Shown here: positions 1 through 9,635 of the stretch, piece by piece
How the letters are laid out: the number at the start of each line of letters is the position of its first letter
Numbering within the stretch: position 1 is the stretch's first letter
Source of the DNA: Fodinicurvata fenggangensis DSM 21160
GTDB lineage: Bacteria; Pseudomonadota; Alphaproteobacteria; Kiloniellales; DSM-21159
Reading direction: 5' to 3'
Assembly (NCBI RefSeq): GCF_000686045.1
Contig: NZ_JMLV01000001.1
Span: 434,001-498,000 of the forward strand
Length of the DNA stretch: 64,000 bases
The notes under the pieces: model-generated
What the model was told of the DNA's origin: nothing
Seen by the model: the letters and a program-made list of their open reading frames with translations, nothing else
Database searches by the model: none
Position numbers and translations under genes: made by a program

Positions 1-383
1 ATGAGATCGATGCGCTTGTGCAGGATGGCAAAACTGCGTGACTTCTCCACAAAATCCACGGCGCCGCTCAACAGCGCAGCTTCTTCGTATATCTGTTCAC
101 TCAAAGCCGTCAGGAAAATAACGGGCATCTCGTGCCCTTCCTCACGCATGCGTTTCAGAACCTCGATTCCGTTCATTCCCGGCATACGCCAATCGAGAAG
201 AATCAGATCTGGTGATCCATCGTTATCCAGCCATTCGAAAAACGGTTCACCAGCCTCAAATATCTCGACAGAATAGCCAGCCTCCTTCAGATTTTCGGAT
301 AAAGTTTCTCGAAACAGCGGATCGTCGTCCACAACCGCAATCTCTATGTTCCGAGTCACTTGCATGGTTTCCATACTACCCAT
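1..383 (-). CDS. Response regulator, receiver domain (partial, C-terminus off window)
   Basis: The reverse strand encodes a CheY-like receiver from its N-terminus to the window edge. An acidic Asp cluster (VVDDDP) follows the first beta strand, the phospho-acceptor Asp lies in LILLDWRMPG, Thr is in FLTALS and the conserved Lys in VEKSR. These are the standard phosphorelay residues, so the domain should be phosphorylatable. The start ATG at 383 overlaps the stop codon of the upstream lipoprotein gene and has GGGAG eight bases before it; in-frame ATGs at 374 and 365 are alternatives. The output domain lies outside the window, so the target cannot be named. Translational coupling to the lipoprotein gene suggests one transcript. 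Confidence 0.85.
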   Translation of the reverse strand, partial: MGSMETMQVTRNIEIAVVDDDPLFRETLSENLKEAGYSVEIFEAGEPFFEWLDNDGSPDLILLDWRMPGMNGIEVLKRMREEGHEMPVIFLTALSEQIYEEAALLSGAVDFVEKSRSFAILHKRIDL

Positions 384-822
384 TTTGAAAACTCCCAAGC
401 TCTTGCAGGCAGCGCTCCATAGTTGCGTCTCCCGACGGGGTCACTTCATAGGTGAGCGCTTGCAAACGTCGATCACGCAAAGAAGGGTAGAAAAACAGCT
501 TCAATTCGCAGTTTGATCGCTGGTAATTCCAGACAGTGGCTGGTGCTTCTCGCCTGACATCCAGGGGCGGTCCCAGCTGTCCCAGCATTTCCTCTTCACT
601 CAGACCAACCAATTCATCGGGATTCAGGGGGGTTACAGGTTTTCTCGGACCAGCTGACTCCGGAGAGCTTGGCGCCGGTGCGGAAACTTCTTCTCCGGAT
701 TCAGGTGCAGGTGCGGTGGCGCTGGGAGCTGTCGCGTTGGTTTCAGCATCCTGCCATGGCAAGGCTTCGCATCCGCTAAGCAGTGCCACAGCAAGGATTA
801 TGGTGCATGTTCGCAAAGCCAT
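376..822 (-). CDS. Small lipoprotein with Pro/Ala/Ser-rich linker
   Basis: A 148-residue protein with a short signal peptide and a clear lipobox (LLSGC, Cys at about 18), so it should be lipidated. Residues 28-65 form a low-complexity Ala/Pro/Ser/Glu linker. The C-terminal 80 residues are a compact domain that includes LLGQLG-like and VWNYQ segments and two Cys. The pattern of a threshold phrase (GLSEEEMLGQLGPP) followed by a W-x-Y strand resembles the SmpA/OmlA-type fold, but this is only a resemblance. The gene overlaps the response-regulator start downstream. Function unknown; probably envelope-associated. Confidence 0.75.
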   Translation of the reverse strand: MALRTCTIILAVALLSGCEALPWQDAETNATAPSATAPAPESGEEVSAPAPSSPESAGPRKPVTPLNPDELVGLSEEEMLGQLGPPLDVRREAPATVWNYQRSNCELKLFFYPSLRDRRLQALTYEVTPSGDATMERCLQELGSFQNG

Positions 823-1190
823 GATGAAGGTCTGAAGGCTGCCCTGGAATTGTGTTTGATGTACAGTTTATCGCAAGTAGGCATTATTACTAGGTTTTTC
901 CAGAGACCTGGCAATCAGCCATCAGTTTGTGCCATTGCCCTACTCTGGGGAAAAACATGCCGCAAGACATTATACGGCTTTTGCTCTGTGACATATAGAG
1001 GGCATTCAGGGGGTGCATTTTGCCACTTGTGAGAATGGTGATTTGCCTTCCGAATTGGACCAAGGTTATTTTCAGGTTGCAGGAGTGAAAATATCCTGAG
1101 TTTCGGTTGATCCACCCTCTACAGAAAGCCGAATCTGGCAGGCCTCTCTTCATCTAAACAGGTAACTGAACCGCAACCACAGGAGACACT
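823..1190. other. Intergenic region between divergent genes
   Basis: About 370 bases separate the divergent lipoprotein and SLC13 genes. Short ORFs here have no domain, no convincing ribosome site and odd composition, so I treat the stretch as non-coding. It must hold both promoters. The only clear signal is the AGGAGA ribosome site just before the ATG at 1191. Confidence 0.6.
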
Positions 1191-3035
1191 ATGACCCTCG
1201 AACAGGGGTTGGTGCTGGGAATACTTGGCTGCGCCATGGCGCTTTTTATCTGGGGACGCTGGCGTTATGACGTCGTTGCCTTGATGGCTTTGCTTTCCGC
1301 CGTTCTGGCTGGCCTCATTCCCATGGATGAGGCCTTTTCTGGATTCAGTCACCCCGCCGTGATCACGGTCGCCGCGATCCTGATTCTCAGCCGCATGCTA
1401 TCGCTTTCAGGGGCGGTGGACATCCTGGCGCGTCACGTTATTCCGGCTCGCGGCTCACCTACTCTCATGATTGGCGCTTGTTGCATTCTGGCAGCGGTTC
1501 TCTCCGCCTTCATGAATAACGTCGGTGCATTGGCGCTTCTTATCCCCATAACACTGCAAGCCGCAGCCAAGAGCAACATTCCTCCGAGCCGCTTCCTGAT
1601 GCCAGTTTCCTTCGCGTCTATACTGGGAGGCATGACAACCCTGATTGGCACACCTCCTAATATCATTGTTGCCAGTTACCGCGCAGGTGCTGAAGGTTCT
1701 TCCTTCTCAATGTTTGATTTCACACCTGTCGGTGCCACACTGATGCTGGCCGGTGTTAGTTTTGTCGTTTTGGTTGGCTGGCGTCTCCTGCCCAAATCCA
1801 GAGATGGTGCCCATGCCGGACAGAATCTCTTCGAGAACATAGCATCGTACGTGACAGAGGCGCGGGTTACCGAAGACGCCAAGGCCAAAGGCAAGCGCCT
1901 GATTGAAATTGAACGTGAACTCGATGAGCTTGAAGCTGTCGTAATTGCAGTCGTCCGTAATAACCAGCGCATCCTGGCCCCTCACCGCTATCAAAGGATT
2001 CAGGAGGGGGATGTCCTGATTCTGGAGGCGGACCCCGAAGGGCTCGCGAAATCGATTCCCACGCTCGGATTGGAACTGGTCGGCGAAAGATCCGACGACG
2101 ATCATGATTCCGAACTGAAATCTGAAGACACGGTACAGGAAGACGGAGAAGGCATAGAGGCCCAGAATCTCCAGTCCGAAGAAGTCAAACTGATCGAAGT
2201 GGTCATCCTGCCAAACAGCCGTCTGATCGGAAGCACAGCGAAAGGCCTGAGACTCCGCAATCGGTTTGGCATCAACCTTCTCGCTATTTCTCGGCAAGGC
2301 AGTACATCAGGAGAGCGGCTTCGTTCAACTGTATTCGCTGCTGGCGACGTTCTTTTGCTGCAAGGTGAAGAGGACAGGATTGCCAGCTTCACCAACTCTT
2401 TTGGCTGCGCCCCCCTAGGCAAACGCGAAATCAAGTTGCCTCATTTCAAGGAAGCCATGAAGGCCGGCGCACTGATGGTCGGTGCGGCTGCTTTTGCCGC
2501 CTCAGGCCTGGTCTCTGCTGCGGTGGCTTTTGTAACGGCAGCAGTCCTGGCCGTGATCCTGCGCATTCTTCCCGTAAGGGAAACCTATGAAGCTCTGGAC
2601 GGGTCCGTTATCGTGCTTCTGGCCGCCCTAATTCCAGTCGCCAACGCAGTAGGAAGCAGTGGAGCTGCAGAGCTCATTGCCGAAACGCTTGTGAATGACC
2701 TGGCCGGTGGCGATCCTGTCCTGACACTGGGGCTATTGCTCGTTGTCACGATGCTGTTGACGGATTTCATGAACAATGCCGCCACGGCTGCCGTCATGAG
2801 CCCCATCGCGATTTCGCTCGCCTCTCAACTTTCGGTCAATACAGATACCTTCCTGATGGCCGTGGCCGTCGGGGCGTCCAGTGCGTTCCTAACCCCCATC
2901 GGACACCAGAACAATACACTGATCCTCGGGCCCGGCGGATATCGTTTCAGCGACTATTGGCGCATGGGTCTTCCGCTGGATATTGTGATCGTTAGTATCG
3001 CCATCCCCATGCTGCTGCTTGTCTGGCCGCTATAG
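1191..3035 (+). CDS. SLC13 (DASS)-family permease with two RCK_C/TrkA-C domains
   Basis: A 614-residue inner-membrane transporter. Residues 1-200 and 425-614 are hydrophobic repeats typical of divalent-anion:sodium symporters, with paired re-entrant signatures (GGMTTLIGTPPN near 146 and MNNAATAA near 526, then GHQNNTLILGPGG). Between them lie two soluble TrkA-C/RCK_C modules at about 215-300 and 330-412, each with the L-x(n)-GD-x-L-L pattern. The family moves sulfate, citrate or dicarboxylates; the RCK modules are thought to bind ligands or regulate. AGGAGA precedes the ATG. The hydroxyacid dehydrogenase gene starts 25 bases downstream, suggesting that the cargo may be a hydroxy- or dicarboxylate, which is inference. 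Confidence 0.9.
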   Translation: MTLEQGLVLGILGCAMALFIWGRWRYDVVALMALLSAVLAGLIPMDEAFSGFSHPAVITVAAILILSRMLSLSGAVDILARHVIPARGSPTLMIGACCILAAVLSAFMNNVGALALLIPITLQAAAKSNIPPSRFLMPVSFASILGGMTTLIGTPPNIIVASYRAGAEGSSFSMFDFTPVGATLMLAGVSFVVLVGWRLLPKSRDGAHAGQNLFENIASYVTEARVTEDAKAKGKRLIEIERELDELEAVVIAVVRNNQRILAPHRYQRIQEGDVLILEADPEGLAKSIPTLGLELVGERSDDDHDSELKSEDTVQEDGEGIEAQNLQSEEVKLIEVVILPNSRLIGSTAKGLRLRNRFGINLLAISRQGSTSGERLRSTVFAAGDVLLLQGEEDRIASFTNSFGCAPLGKREIKLPHFKEAMKAGALMVGAAAFAASGLVSAAVAFVTAAVLAVILRILPVRETYEALDGSVIVLLAALIPVANAVGSSGAAELIAETLVNDLAGGDPVLTLGLLLVVTMLLTDFMNNAATAAVMSPIAISLASQLSVNTDTFLMAVAVGASSAFLTPIGHQNNTLILGPGGYRFSDYWRMGLPLDIVIVSIAIPMLLLVWPL

Positions 3036-3060
3036 GGGGGACTGGAGAGAGTTGGAAGAG

Positions 3061-4479
3061 ATGGAAATGCATGACAACCAGTTCCTTCGCCGCCTGGAGG
3101 AAATAACTGGTAAGGGGGGTATTCTTGTCGCGGAGCAGGAGATAGAACCCTACCTTCAGGATCAGCGCGGCAGGTACCACGGCAAGGCCTGTGCCGTTGC
3201 CTTTCCTTCTTCGACCGAGCAGGTGGCCGAAGTGGTGCGCCTATGCCGACAGGAGAAGGTCAGCATCGTGCCACAGGGCGGGAATACCAGTCTTGTTGGC
3301 GGCTCCGTGCCTGATGAGACCGGCAAGAGCCTTATCCTGTCCTTCAAGCGCATGAATCGTGTTCGCGCCATCGACGCCGATAATTTTACACTGACTGCCG
3401 AGGCTGGCTGCATCCTGCAGGACATCCAGGAAGCTGCGGCTGCCTGTGACCGCCTGTTCCCGTTATCGCTGGGAGCGGAGGGCAGCTGCCAGATCGGCGG
3501 CAATCTTTCCAGCAATGCCGGTGGTGTCCAGGTCTTGCGTTACGGCAATGCGCGCGAATTGGTGCTCGGGCTGGAAGTCGTACTGGCCGATGGGCGCATC
3601 TGGAACGGCCTGCGCGGTCTGCGCAAGGACAACACTGGCTATGACCTGAAACAGTTGTTCATAGGTGCGGAAGGTACCCTCGGAATCATCACGGCAGCCG
3701 TACTGAAACTTTATGCGCGTCCACGAGAGGTCGCGACAGCCCTGGTCGCTGTTCCGGATCCAGCAGCAGCGGTCCGTCTTCTGGGGCGCATTCGCGCGGC
3801 TTCAGGCGAAAGCGTGACATCATTTGAACTGATGTGCCGGCGCGGGCTCGAATTTGCTGAGCGCCATGTCGAAGGAGGCCAAATCCCGCTGGATGCCCCC
3901 TCCCCCTGGTACGTCCTTGTGGAGCTGTTCGGGGGACGTGAGGGGCGTGGTTTGCACGACACGCTCGAGGAGTCCTTTAGCGACGGACTCGAAGAGAACC
4001 TGCTCAGTGATGCTGTTATAGCCGGCAATGAAACGCAGCGGCATAAACTCTGGCGACTGCGGGAAGGAATCGTGGAAGCTCAGAAATTTGAAGGCGCTTC
4101 AATCAAGCATGATGTTTCTGTGCCCGTTTCTGAAGTTCCTGCCTTCATTGAGAAGGGAACCGAAGCTGTATTGGCAATGGTGGAGGGTGCACGTCCCGTA
4201 CCCTTCGGTCACGTTGGTGATGGCAATATCCACTTCAACATCACACAACCCGAAGGGATGGATCCGGCTGCTTTTCTGGCACGCTGGACAGAGGTCAATG
4301 CCCGTATCCATGATATCGTCGTAGAAATGGGGGGCTCTATTTCAGCAGAACATGGGATCGGACAATTGAAGCGCACGGAGAACATGCGTTTCAAGTCCGA
4401 GGTCGAAATCGATCTGATGAGAACCCTGAAGAACGCCTTGGACCCGGAATATCTTCTGAATCCTGGAAAGGTAATTTGA
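3061..4479 (+). CDS. FAD-linked D-2-hydroxyacid (D-2-hydroxyglutarate-type) dehydrogenase
   Basis: A 472-residue flavoprotein of the GlcD/D2HGDH/D-lactate dehydrogenase family. The N-terminal FAD-binding type-4 domain has PQGGNTSLVGG and the AEGTLGIITAA glycine-rich segment. The C-terminal FAD-oxidase domain carries the metal and substrate signature GHVGDGNIHFN and the terminal SAEHGIGQLK motif, both typical of D-2-hydroxyglutarate dehydrogenases. The reading frame stays open to a TTG at 3019 inside the permease gene, but ATG at 3061 follows a GAAGAG ribosome site and gives the usual family length; ATG at 3067 is also possible. It probably passes electrons to ETF or quinone. Closeness to the SLC13 permease suggests uptake and oxidation of one substrate class. 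Confidence 0.88.
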   Translation: MEMHDNQFLRRLEEITGKGGILVAEQEIEPYLQDQRGRYHGKACAVAFPSSTEQVAEVVRLCRQEKVSIVPQGGNTSLVGGSVPDETGKSLILSFKRMNRVRAIDADNFTLTAEAGCILQDIQEAAAACDRLFPLSLGAEGSCQIGGNLSSNAGGVQVLRYGNARELVLGLEVVLADGRIWNGLRGLRKDNTGYDLKQLFIGAEGTLGIITAAVLKLYARPREVATALVAVPDPAAAVRLLGRIRAASGESVTSFELMCRRGLEFAERHVEGGQIPLDAPSPWYVLVELFGGREGRGLHDTLEESFSDGLEENLLSDAVIAGNETQRHKLWRLREGIVEAQKFEGASIKHDVSVPVSEVPAFIEKGTEAVLAMVEGARPVPFGHVGDGNIHFNITQPEGMDPAAFLARWTEVNARIHDIVVEMGGSISAEHGIGQLKRTENMRFKSEVEIDLMRTLKNALDPEYLLNPGKVI

Positions 4480-4556
4480 GTACACCCCTGGAAAGTCTCC
4501 GTTAACCATTTCTTCCTAGGCTTGCATTTACTGGGAAGAGATAAACGGAGCCGAAT

Positions 4557-6554
4557 ATGCTGGCTTTTCAGTCAGACGCTACGCTTAAGGAACTGATTGA
4601 AGCAATGGGGGTGCCTGTCTTCGTCGTAGAGGTCGAGGAAGAACCGTCCTTTCGATATCTTGCGTCGAACAGCTGTCATGAAGAAATGACAGGATTGAAG
4701 GACGCTATCCTTGCGGGGCGTCGACCACACGAAGTTGTGCCGCCAGAAACGGCTACTGCCGTCCAGGATCGCTATGCGGAATGCGTCTCCAAAGGTGAAC
4801 GTATTCAGTATGTCCAGCATTACCAGTTGCCCAGTGGCTGGCGTTGGTGGCGTACAAGCCTGACCCCTGTAACCGATGATTCGGGCCGGGTTGTGCGGAT
4901 TATCGGAACATCCAGTGACATTACGGGACAGAAGCAGGTCGAGCAGGATCTGGGTAAGAGTCGCGAACGCTTTCACCTTGCGCTCAACAGTGCAAATGAT
5001 GGCTTATGGGACTGGGACGTCAAATCGGGGCAAGTCTATTATTCTCCCGTATGGTGCCGATTGCTTGGCTACGACTGCGAAAAACTACCGTCTCGTGTCG
5101 AGACATGGCTTGACCGTATCCATGAAGAGGATGCTTCCGAGGCCTTGCGCCTGCTCGCAGCTCACCTGAAGGGAGAAAGAGACAGTTTCGAGCATGACCA
5201 TCGACTGAGGACCCGGAATGGAGATTATATCTGGGTCGCGGCCAAGGGACGTGCCTATCATGACCAGGATGGCGAGGCCGTTCGCGTTGTCGGCACCATC
5301 AGTGATATTTCCAAGCGCAAGGCGGCTGAAGCTGCCTTGGAGGCCAGTCAAAGAAGGTTCAGGGACCTGATTGAAGGCTCACTCCAGGGAATATGTATCC
5401 ACCGTGGATATAAACCCCTTTTCGTGAATGATGCGTTCGCGCGAATCTATGGTTTCAATTCGACCGAGGAAGTTCTTGAGATGTCGGACATTCTCTGCCT
5501 GATGCCCGAGCAGGACAGGGAGATAGCCTGGCAGAGGTGGCTGTACAGCCTGGAAAACAGGAATCACGAGTTCACGACACAAGCACGCAACCTCACCACC
5601 CAGGGGGCTAATATCTGGGTTGAGGTCATGGGGCGCGCCGTCGAATGGATGGGTGAGCCCGCCCAGCAGTTAACAGTTCTCGACATCACCGATCACAAGC
5701 ACTTTGAACAGGAATTGCTATACAGCCGCGATACTCTGGAATCGCAGACTGAGGAACTGAGACGTCTGGCAGAAGACCTGGAAGTTGCGCGGCAGGATGC
5801 AGAACAGCAGGGAAAGGCTGCTGAAGAAGCGAACAGGGCGAAATCCCATTTCCTGGCGGCCATGAGTCATGAACTGCGCACACCGCTAAACGCTATCCTG
5901 GGTTTTTCCGAGATAATAGCCAACGAATCCTTCGGCCAGAACAGCGTACCTGAATACACGGAATACGCCCGCGACATTCAGGAAAGTGGTCGCCATCTGT
6001 TGGAACTCATCAACGATATACTGGATCTGGCGAAGATCGAGGCAGGCCGTTTGGAAATCAATCCTGTCTTCCTGCATGTGGACGAGATTCTGGAGTCTTG
6101 CCTGCGGCTCAACCGCGTACGGGCCAACGAAAAGAGCCTCACAATGGGCATGGAGATCGTACCTGGCGGCGAGCAGATATATGCGGATGAAAGGGCTATA
6201 AAACAGATAGTTTTCAATCTGTTATCGAATGCAATAAAATTCACGCCTGAAGGTGGGGATATTGCTGTGAAGATCAGCAGCACAGCCGAGGATGAGATTG
6301 TCATTGCCATTCGCGATTCGGGTGTTGGGATCGCCGAAGAAGACATGGAACGTATATTTCGTCCATTCGAGCAAGCCGACAATACTTACAGAAGAGGCAC
6401 TGGCGGAACGGGGCTTGGTCTCTCTCTTGTGCGCTCACTGACCGAACTGCATGGGGGGCGCCTTGAAATAGAAAGTGAAGTTGGGCAAGGCACCACAATG
6501 CGTGTTTATTTTCCCCTCGAGAGCGAAGAATCAAGGCTGATGGCGGCCTCCTGA
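4557..6554 (+). CDS. Soluble multi-PAS sensor histidine kinase
   Basis: A 665-residue protein with no membrane segment or signal peptide, so it senses from the cytoplasm. Three PAS/PAC units occupy about 8-125, 135-262 and 265-383, each closing with an I-(S/T)-DI-(S/T) phrase. A coiled coil (about 385-425) leads into HisKA with the phospho-acceptor box SHELRTPLNAILGFSE. The ATPase domain shows N (LLSNAIKFTPEGG), G1 (DSGVGIAEED), F (FRPFEQ) and G2 (GTGLGLSL) boxes, so kinase activity is expected. There is no attached receiver and no regulator gene next to it, so the partner is unknown. The first PAS is divergent and begins almost at the start codon. ACGGAG precedes the ATG. Confidence 0.93.
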   Translation: MLAFQSDATLKELIEAMGVPVFVVEVEEEPSFRYLASNSCHEEMTGLKDAILAGRRPHEVVPPETATAVQDRYAECVSKGERIQYVQHYQLPSGWRWWRTSLTPVTDDSGRVVRIIGTSSDITGQKQVEQDLGKSRERFHLALNSANDGLWDWDVKSGQVYYSPVWCRLLGYDCEKLPSRVETWLDRIHEEDASEALRLLAAHLKGERDSFEHDHRLRTRNGDYIWVAAKGRAYHDQDGEAVRVVGTISDISKRKAAEAALEASQRRFRDLIEGSLQGICIHRGYKPLFVNDAFARIYGFNSTEEVLEMSDILCLMPEQDREIAWQRWLYSLENRNHEFTTQARNLTTQGANIWVEVMGRAVEWMGEPAQQLTVLDITDHKHFEQELLYSRDTLESQTEELRRLAEDLEVARQDAEQQGKAAEEANRAKSHFLAAMSHELRTPLNAILGFSEIIANESFGQNSVPEYTEYARDIQESGRHLLELINDILDLAKIEAGRLEINPVFLHVDEILESCLRLNRVRANEKSLTMGMEIVPGGEQIYADERAIKQIVFNLLSNAIKFTPEGGDIAVKISSTAEDEIVIAIRDSGVGIAEEDMERIFRPFEQADNTYRRGTGGTGLGLSLVRSLTELHGGRLEIESEVGQGTTMRVYFPLESEESRLMAAS

Positions 6555-6653
6555 CCGGCCTTTGCAGATCCAGAGTGCCCGTTCGTGTGAGTCGACAGAT
6601 TTAACCAGGCCATCTACCCTCTCCCGCTTGGCGCGGGACATTAGGGATGGCCT

Positions 6654-8465
6654 ATGACTGAATTCGACCCTCCACTTCAGGACATGCGTTTCACACTGGA
6701 TGCCATTGCCGGTGTAGACCGCTTGTTCAAGCTGCCAATCTACAGGGATATTTCCCAGGATCTCACCAACAGTATACTGGAAGAGGCTGGTCGGCTCGCG
6801 CGCGATGTTATGGCACCAGCAAATCGCCCAGGTGACAGACAGGGGGCCAGGCTCCTGGATGGCGAGGTTTCCACTCCCGAGGGCTATTGTAAGGCCTACC
6901 AAAGTTATGTCGAAGGTAACTGGAACAGCCTGCCCTTCGATCCGGATTATGGGGGACAAGGACTGCCCTGGGTTCTGGCGGTCGCGATCCAGGAGCTTTT
7001 CAGCTCGGCGAACATGAGTCTTGGCCTTTGTCCGCTTCTAACCCAGAGCGCGATCGAATTGATTCAGGCGCATGGCTCAGAAAGCCAGAAACATGCCTTT
7101 CTGCCGCCGCTGATTGCGGGACACTGGACTGGAACCATGACGATGACGGAACCACAAGCGGGTTCCGACGTGGGTGCCATCAGAACGCGTGCTGTGCGTG
7201 ATGAGAATTCGTATCGCTTGTTCGGGCAAAAGATTTTCATCAGCTACGGTGATCATGATCTGGCTGAGAACATTCTTCATATGGTTCTGGCGCGCACTGA
7301 TGATGCTCCGACTGGCAGCAAAGGTCTCAGTTTGTTCATCGTTCCAAAGTGGCTCCCCCGTGAAGATGGGACTCTTGGCGAGAAGAACGATGTGCGGTGT
7401 ACCTCTCTCGAGCACAAACTGGGCATTCACGGTTCCCCAACCTGCGCCATGGCCTATGGAGACCGGGATGGTGCGGTCGCCTACCTTGTCGGAGAAGAGA
7501 ACCGTGGCATGGAATACATGTTCACGATGATGAACTCGGCCCGGTTGGGCATTGGTGCACAGGGCGTGGGTGTTGCCGAACGTGCCTATCAGCAGGCGCG
7601 CCGATTTGCCTTTGAGCGTGTGCAAGGCAAGCGAGTAGGCGATCAGGGGGATGGAGCGCCGGTTGCCATCATCCATCATCCCGATGTGCGCCGCATGCTC
7701 ATGACCATGAAGGCAACCACCGAAGCCGCGCGAGCCCTTGTCTACTATACCGCCACGGCCATTGACCTTTCACGAAATCTGCCGGACCGGACTGCACGTG
7801 AGGACAGCCGCATCAACACCCTTGATCTGTTGACACCCGTGGCCAAGGCCTGGGCGAGCGACGCAGCTTGCCGGGTCACATCGCTTGGAATCCAGGTTCA
7901 CGGCGGAATGGGGTATATCGAGGAAACGGGTGCTGCCCAGCACTTCAGGGACGCCCGAATCACCCCGATCTATGAAGGAACGAACGGGATCCAGGCCTTT
8001 GACCTGATCCGGCGCAAGATCATGCGCCATCAAGGCCGACCAGCCTGGGCATTCCTGCACAAGGTCAGGGAAACCACCAAGGTCATGGACAAGGAACGCG
8101 GCGAAGACCTCAATGTCATTCGACGCAGCCTCGAAGAGGCCTGTGAAGCCTTTGAGCAGGCTACGGATTGGCTTGTCGATACCTGGAATGAACGACCTCT
8201 TGAAGCGGCGGCTGGAGCCACACCTTATCTAAATCTGCTTGGTACGCTTGCTGGGGGGTGGCTGTTGGCAGAAGGTGCGCGAAAGTCCGCTGCCATCAGT
8301 GCACGCAACGATGCTGAGGACAGCGAAAACAGCTATTACTTCAGCAAGCTTCGCACGGCTCGTTTCTTTGCTGACAATATACTGCCCGCCAGCGAGGCAT
8401 ATGCGGCAGCGGCCATACGAGGCTCAGCTGCCATAACGGATATACCTGAAGATTTTTTCTGTTGA
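6654..8465 (+). CDS. Acyl-CoA dehydrogenase, long form with C-terminal extension
   Basis: A 603-residue flavoenzyme that oxidises an acyl-CoA to its 2-enoyl form and passes electrons to ETF. FAD and substrate signatures include TEPQAGSDVG, HGGMGYIEETG and the catalytic-base segment PIYEGTNGIQAFDL. It is about 200 residues longer than a classical enzyme; the N-terminal cap and the extra C-terminal helical domain (from about 470) match the subgroup that includes methylmercaptopropionyl-CoA dehydrogenase (DmdC) and broad fatty-acyl enzymes. The substrate cannot be set from sequence. A perfect inverted repeat, TCCCGC/GCGGGA at 6622-6638, sits just before the ribosome site and could form a small hairpin in the leader. 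Confidence 0.9.
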   Translation: MTEFDPPLQDMRFTLDAIAGVDRLFKLPIYRDISQDLTNSILEEAGRLARDVMAPANRPGDRQGARLLDGEVSTPEGYCKAYQSYVEGNWNSLPFDPDYGGQGLPWVLAVAIQELFSSANMSLGLCPLLTQSAIELIQAHGSESQKHAFLPPLIAGHWTGTMTMTEPQAGSDVGAIRTRAVRDENSYRLFGQKIFISYGDHDLAENILHMVLARTDDAPTGSKGLSLFIVPKWLPREDGTLGEKNDVRCTSLEHKLGIHGSPTCAMAYGDRDGAVAYLVGEENRGMEYMFTMMNSARLGIGAQGVGVAERAYQQARRFAFERVQGKRVGDQGDGAPVAIIHHPDVRRMLMTMKATTEAARALVYYTATAIDLSRNLPDRTAREDSRINTLDLLTPVAKAWASDAACRVTSLGIQVHGGMGYIEETGAAQHFRDARITPIYEGTNGIQAFDLIRRKIMRHQGRPAWAFLHKVRETTKVMDKERGEDLNVIRRSLEEACEAFEQATDWLVDTWNERPLEAAAGATPYLNLLGTLAGGWLLAEGARKSAAISARNDAEDSENSYYFSKLRTARFFADNILPASEAYAAAAIRGSAAITDIPEDFFC

Positions 8466-8498
8466 TGGCAAAAGCTTGAATAGCGTGAATTCAAACGA

Positions 8499-9545
8499 TT
8501 ACGAGCTTTCCTTTTCCTGAAAGCTCATGAATTTAGGCTGTTGCAAGGTGATGCAGTGAATGCCGCCTCCGCCTTGGAGTATATCCAGGACAGGCAGTTG
8601 TATGACATCACGCCCCTTGAAAAGGCCTGAAAGAACCTTGTGGGCGCGATCGTCAGCAGGATCCTCGAAGGCCGGCAGAACCAAGCCGCCATTCGGGGCA
8701 TAGTAATTGATATAGCTGAGCGGCAAACGGTCCCCGTTTGCATTATACCGGGCACGTGGTTGCGGCACGTCAATGATCTCCAACCGGCGCCCCTTGGCAT
8801 CGACTGCTGATTCCAGGACTTGCCGATTCGCTTCCAGTCGCTGATGATTCTCATCATCTTCATCATCGCATGCCAGAACAACGACCCCACCAGGCTTGAT
8901 AAAGCAGCAGACGTGATCCACATGACCATCTGTATGATCACCAGCCAGTCCATGGGGCAGCCAAATCAACTTCTGGGTTCCAGTATAGCGCAATAGCAGG
9001 TCTTCTATGTCTTCCCGGGTGAGTCCTGGATTGCGATTGCTGTTGACGATACTGGGCTCGACGGCAATCAGCGTTCCCTCTCCATCCGTATGGAAGGCCC
9101 CACCTTCGGTTATCAGGTCAGCGGCGTACCGGCTAATGCGCAGATGATCGAGGATCGCATCCGGAACCTGTGCATCCAGTTCATAAGGTACGAAGCGCTC
9201 CCCCCATCCGTTGAATCCCCATTTAACGCCCGTGATATGACCCGAGGAATCCATCAGGAAACTGGGACCATTGTCGCGTATCCAGGAATCATCATGCTCC
9301 ACTGGCAGGCAGGCAACGCCAGTTCCGCATTTGAGGGATATATCCGCCATATGGTCCGGATTCGCGATCATCGTCACAGGCTCGAAACGTGCGATGGCCT
9401 TCGCCACATCCGCATAGGAGTCCCGCACTTCTTCAATGCGATCTCCCCATAAATCGTCGCGAGATGGCCAAGCCATCCAACACCTTGCATGTGTTTCCCA
9501 TTCCGCCGGAAGTCGAAAACCGTCAGTGCGTGGATCCCTGATCAC
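8499..9545 (-). CDS. aguA: Agmatine deiminase
   Basis: A 348-residue enzyme of the peptidyl-arginine-deiminase-like (PPAD) family. It hydrolyses agmatine to N-carbamoylputrescine and ammonia in putrescine synthesis. Signatures along the chain are the N-terminal MAWPSR, the WIRDNGPSF strand, EGGAFHTDGEGT, the HTDGHVDH acid/His motif and the C-terminal catalytic GGGGIHC (Cys about 331). Length is normal. An N-carbamoylputrescine amidase gene (aguB), often next to it, is not in this window. It lies convergent to the acyl-CoA dehydrogenase gene with a 33-base gap; its last codons contain the perfect inverted repeat GAGCTTTC/GAAAGCTC (8503-8526). Confidence 0.95.
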   Translation of the reverse strand: MIRDPRTDGFRLPAEWETHARCWMAWPSRDDLWGDRIEEVRDSYADVAKAIARFEPVTMIANPDHMADISLKCGTGVACLPVEHDDSWIRDNGPSFLMDSSGHITGVKWGFNGWGERFVPYELDAQVPDAILDHLRISRYAADLITEGGAFHTDGEGTLIAVEPSIVNSNRNPGLTREDIEDLLLRYTGTQKLIWLPHGLAGDHTDGHVDHVCCFIKPGGVVVLACDDEDDENHQRLEANRQVLESAVDAKGRRLEIIDVPQPRARYNANGDRLPLSYINYYAPNGGLVLPAFEDPADDRAHKVLSGLFKGRDVIQLPVLDILQGGGGIHCITLQQPKFMSFQEKESS

Positions 9546-9635
9546 GTATCACCTGTCAGCTAATTCAATCTTATGGGCGAAAAGTCTAGGCGGAGACCCC
9601 AGGGCTTGTCCATCTATGGGATCTTAGCGTCAGTT

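Noticed and set aside
850-1153. Overlapping short ORFs on both strands in the first intergenic region
   Set aside because: No ribosome site, domain or biased codon use; composition is like non-coding sequence.
8503-8526. Inverted repeat GAGCTTTC/GAAAGCTC as a terminator
   Set aside because: It lies in the last aguA codons and is not followed by a T-run in either direction.
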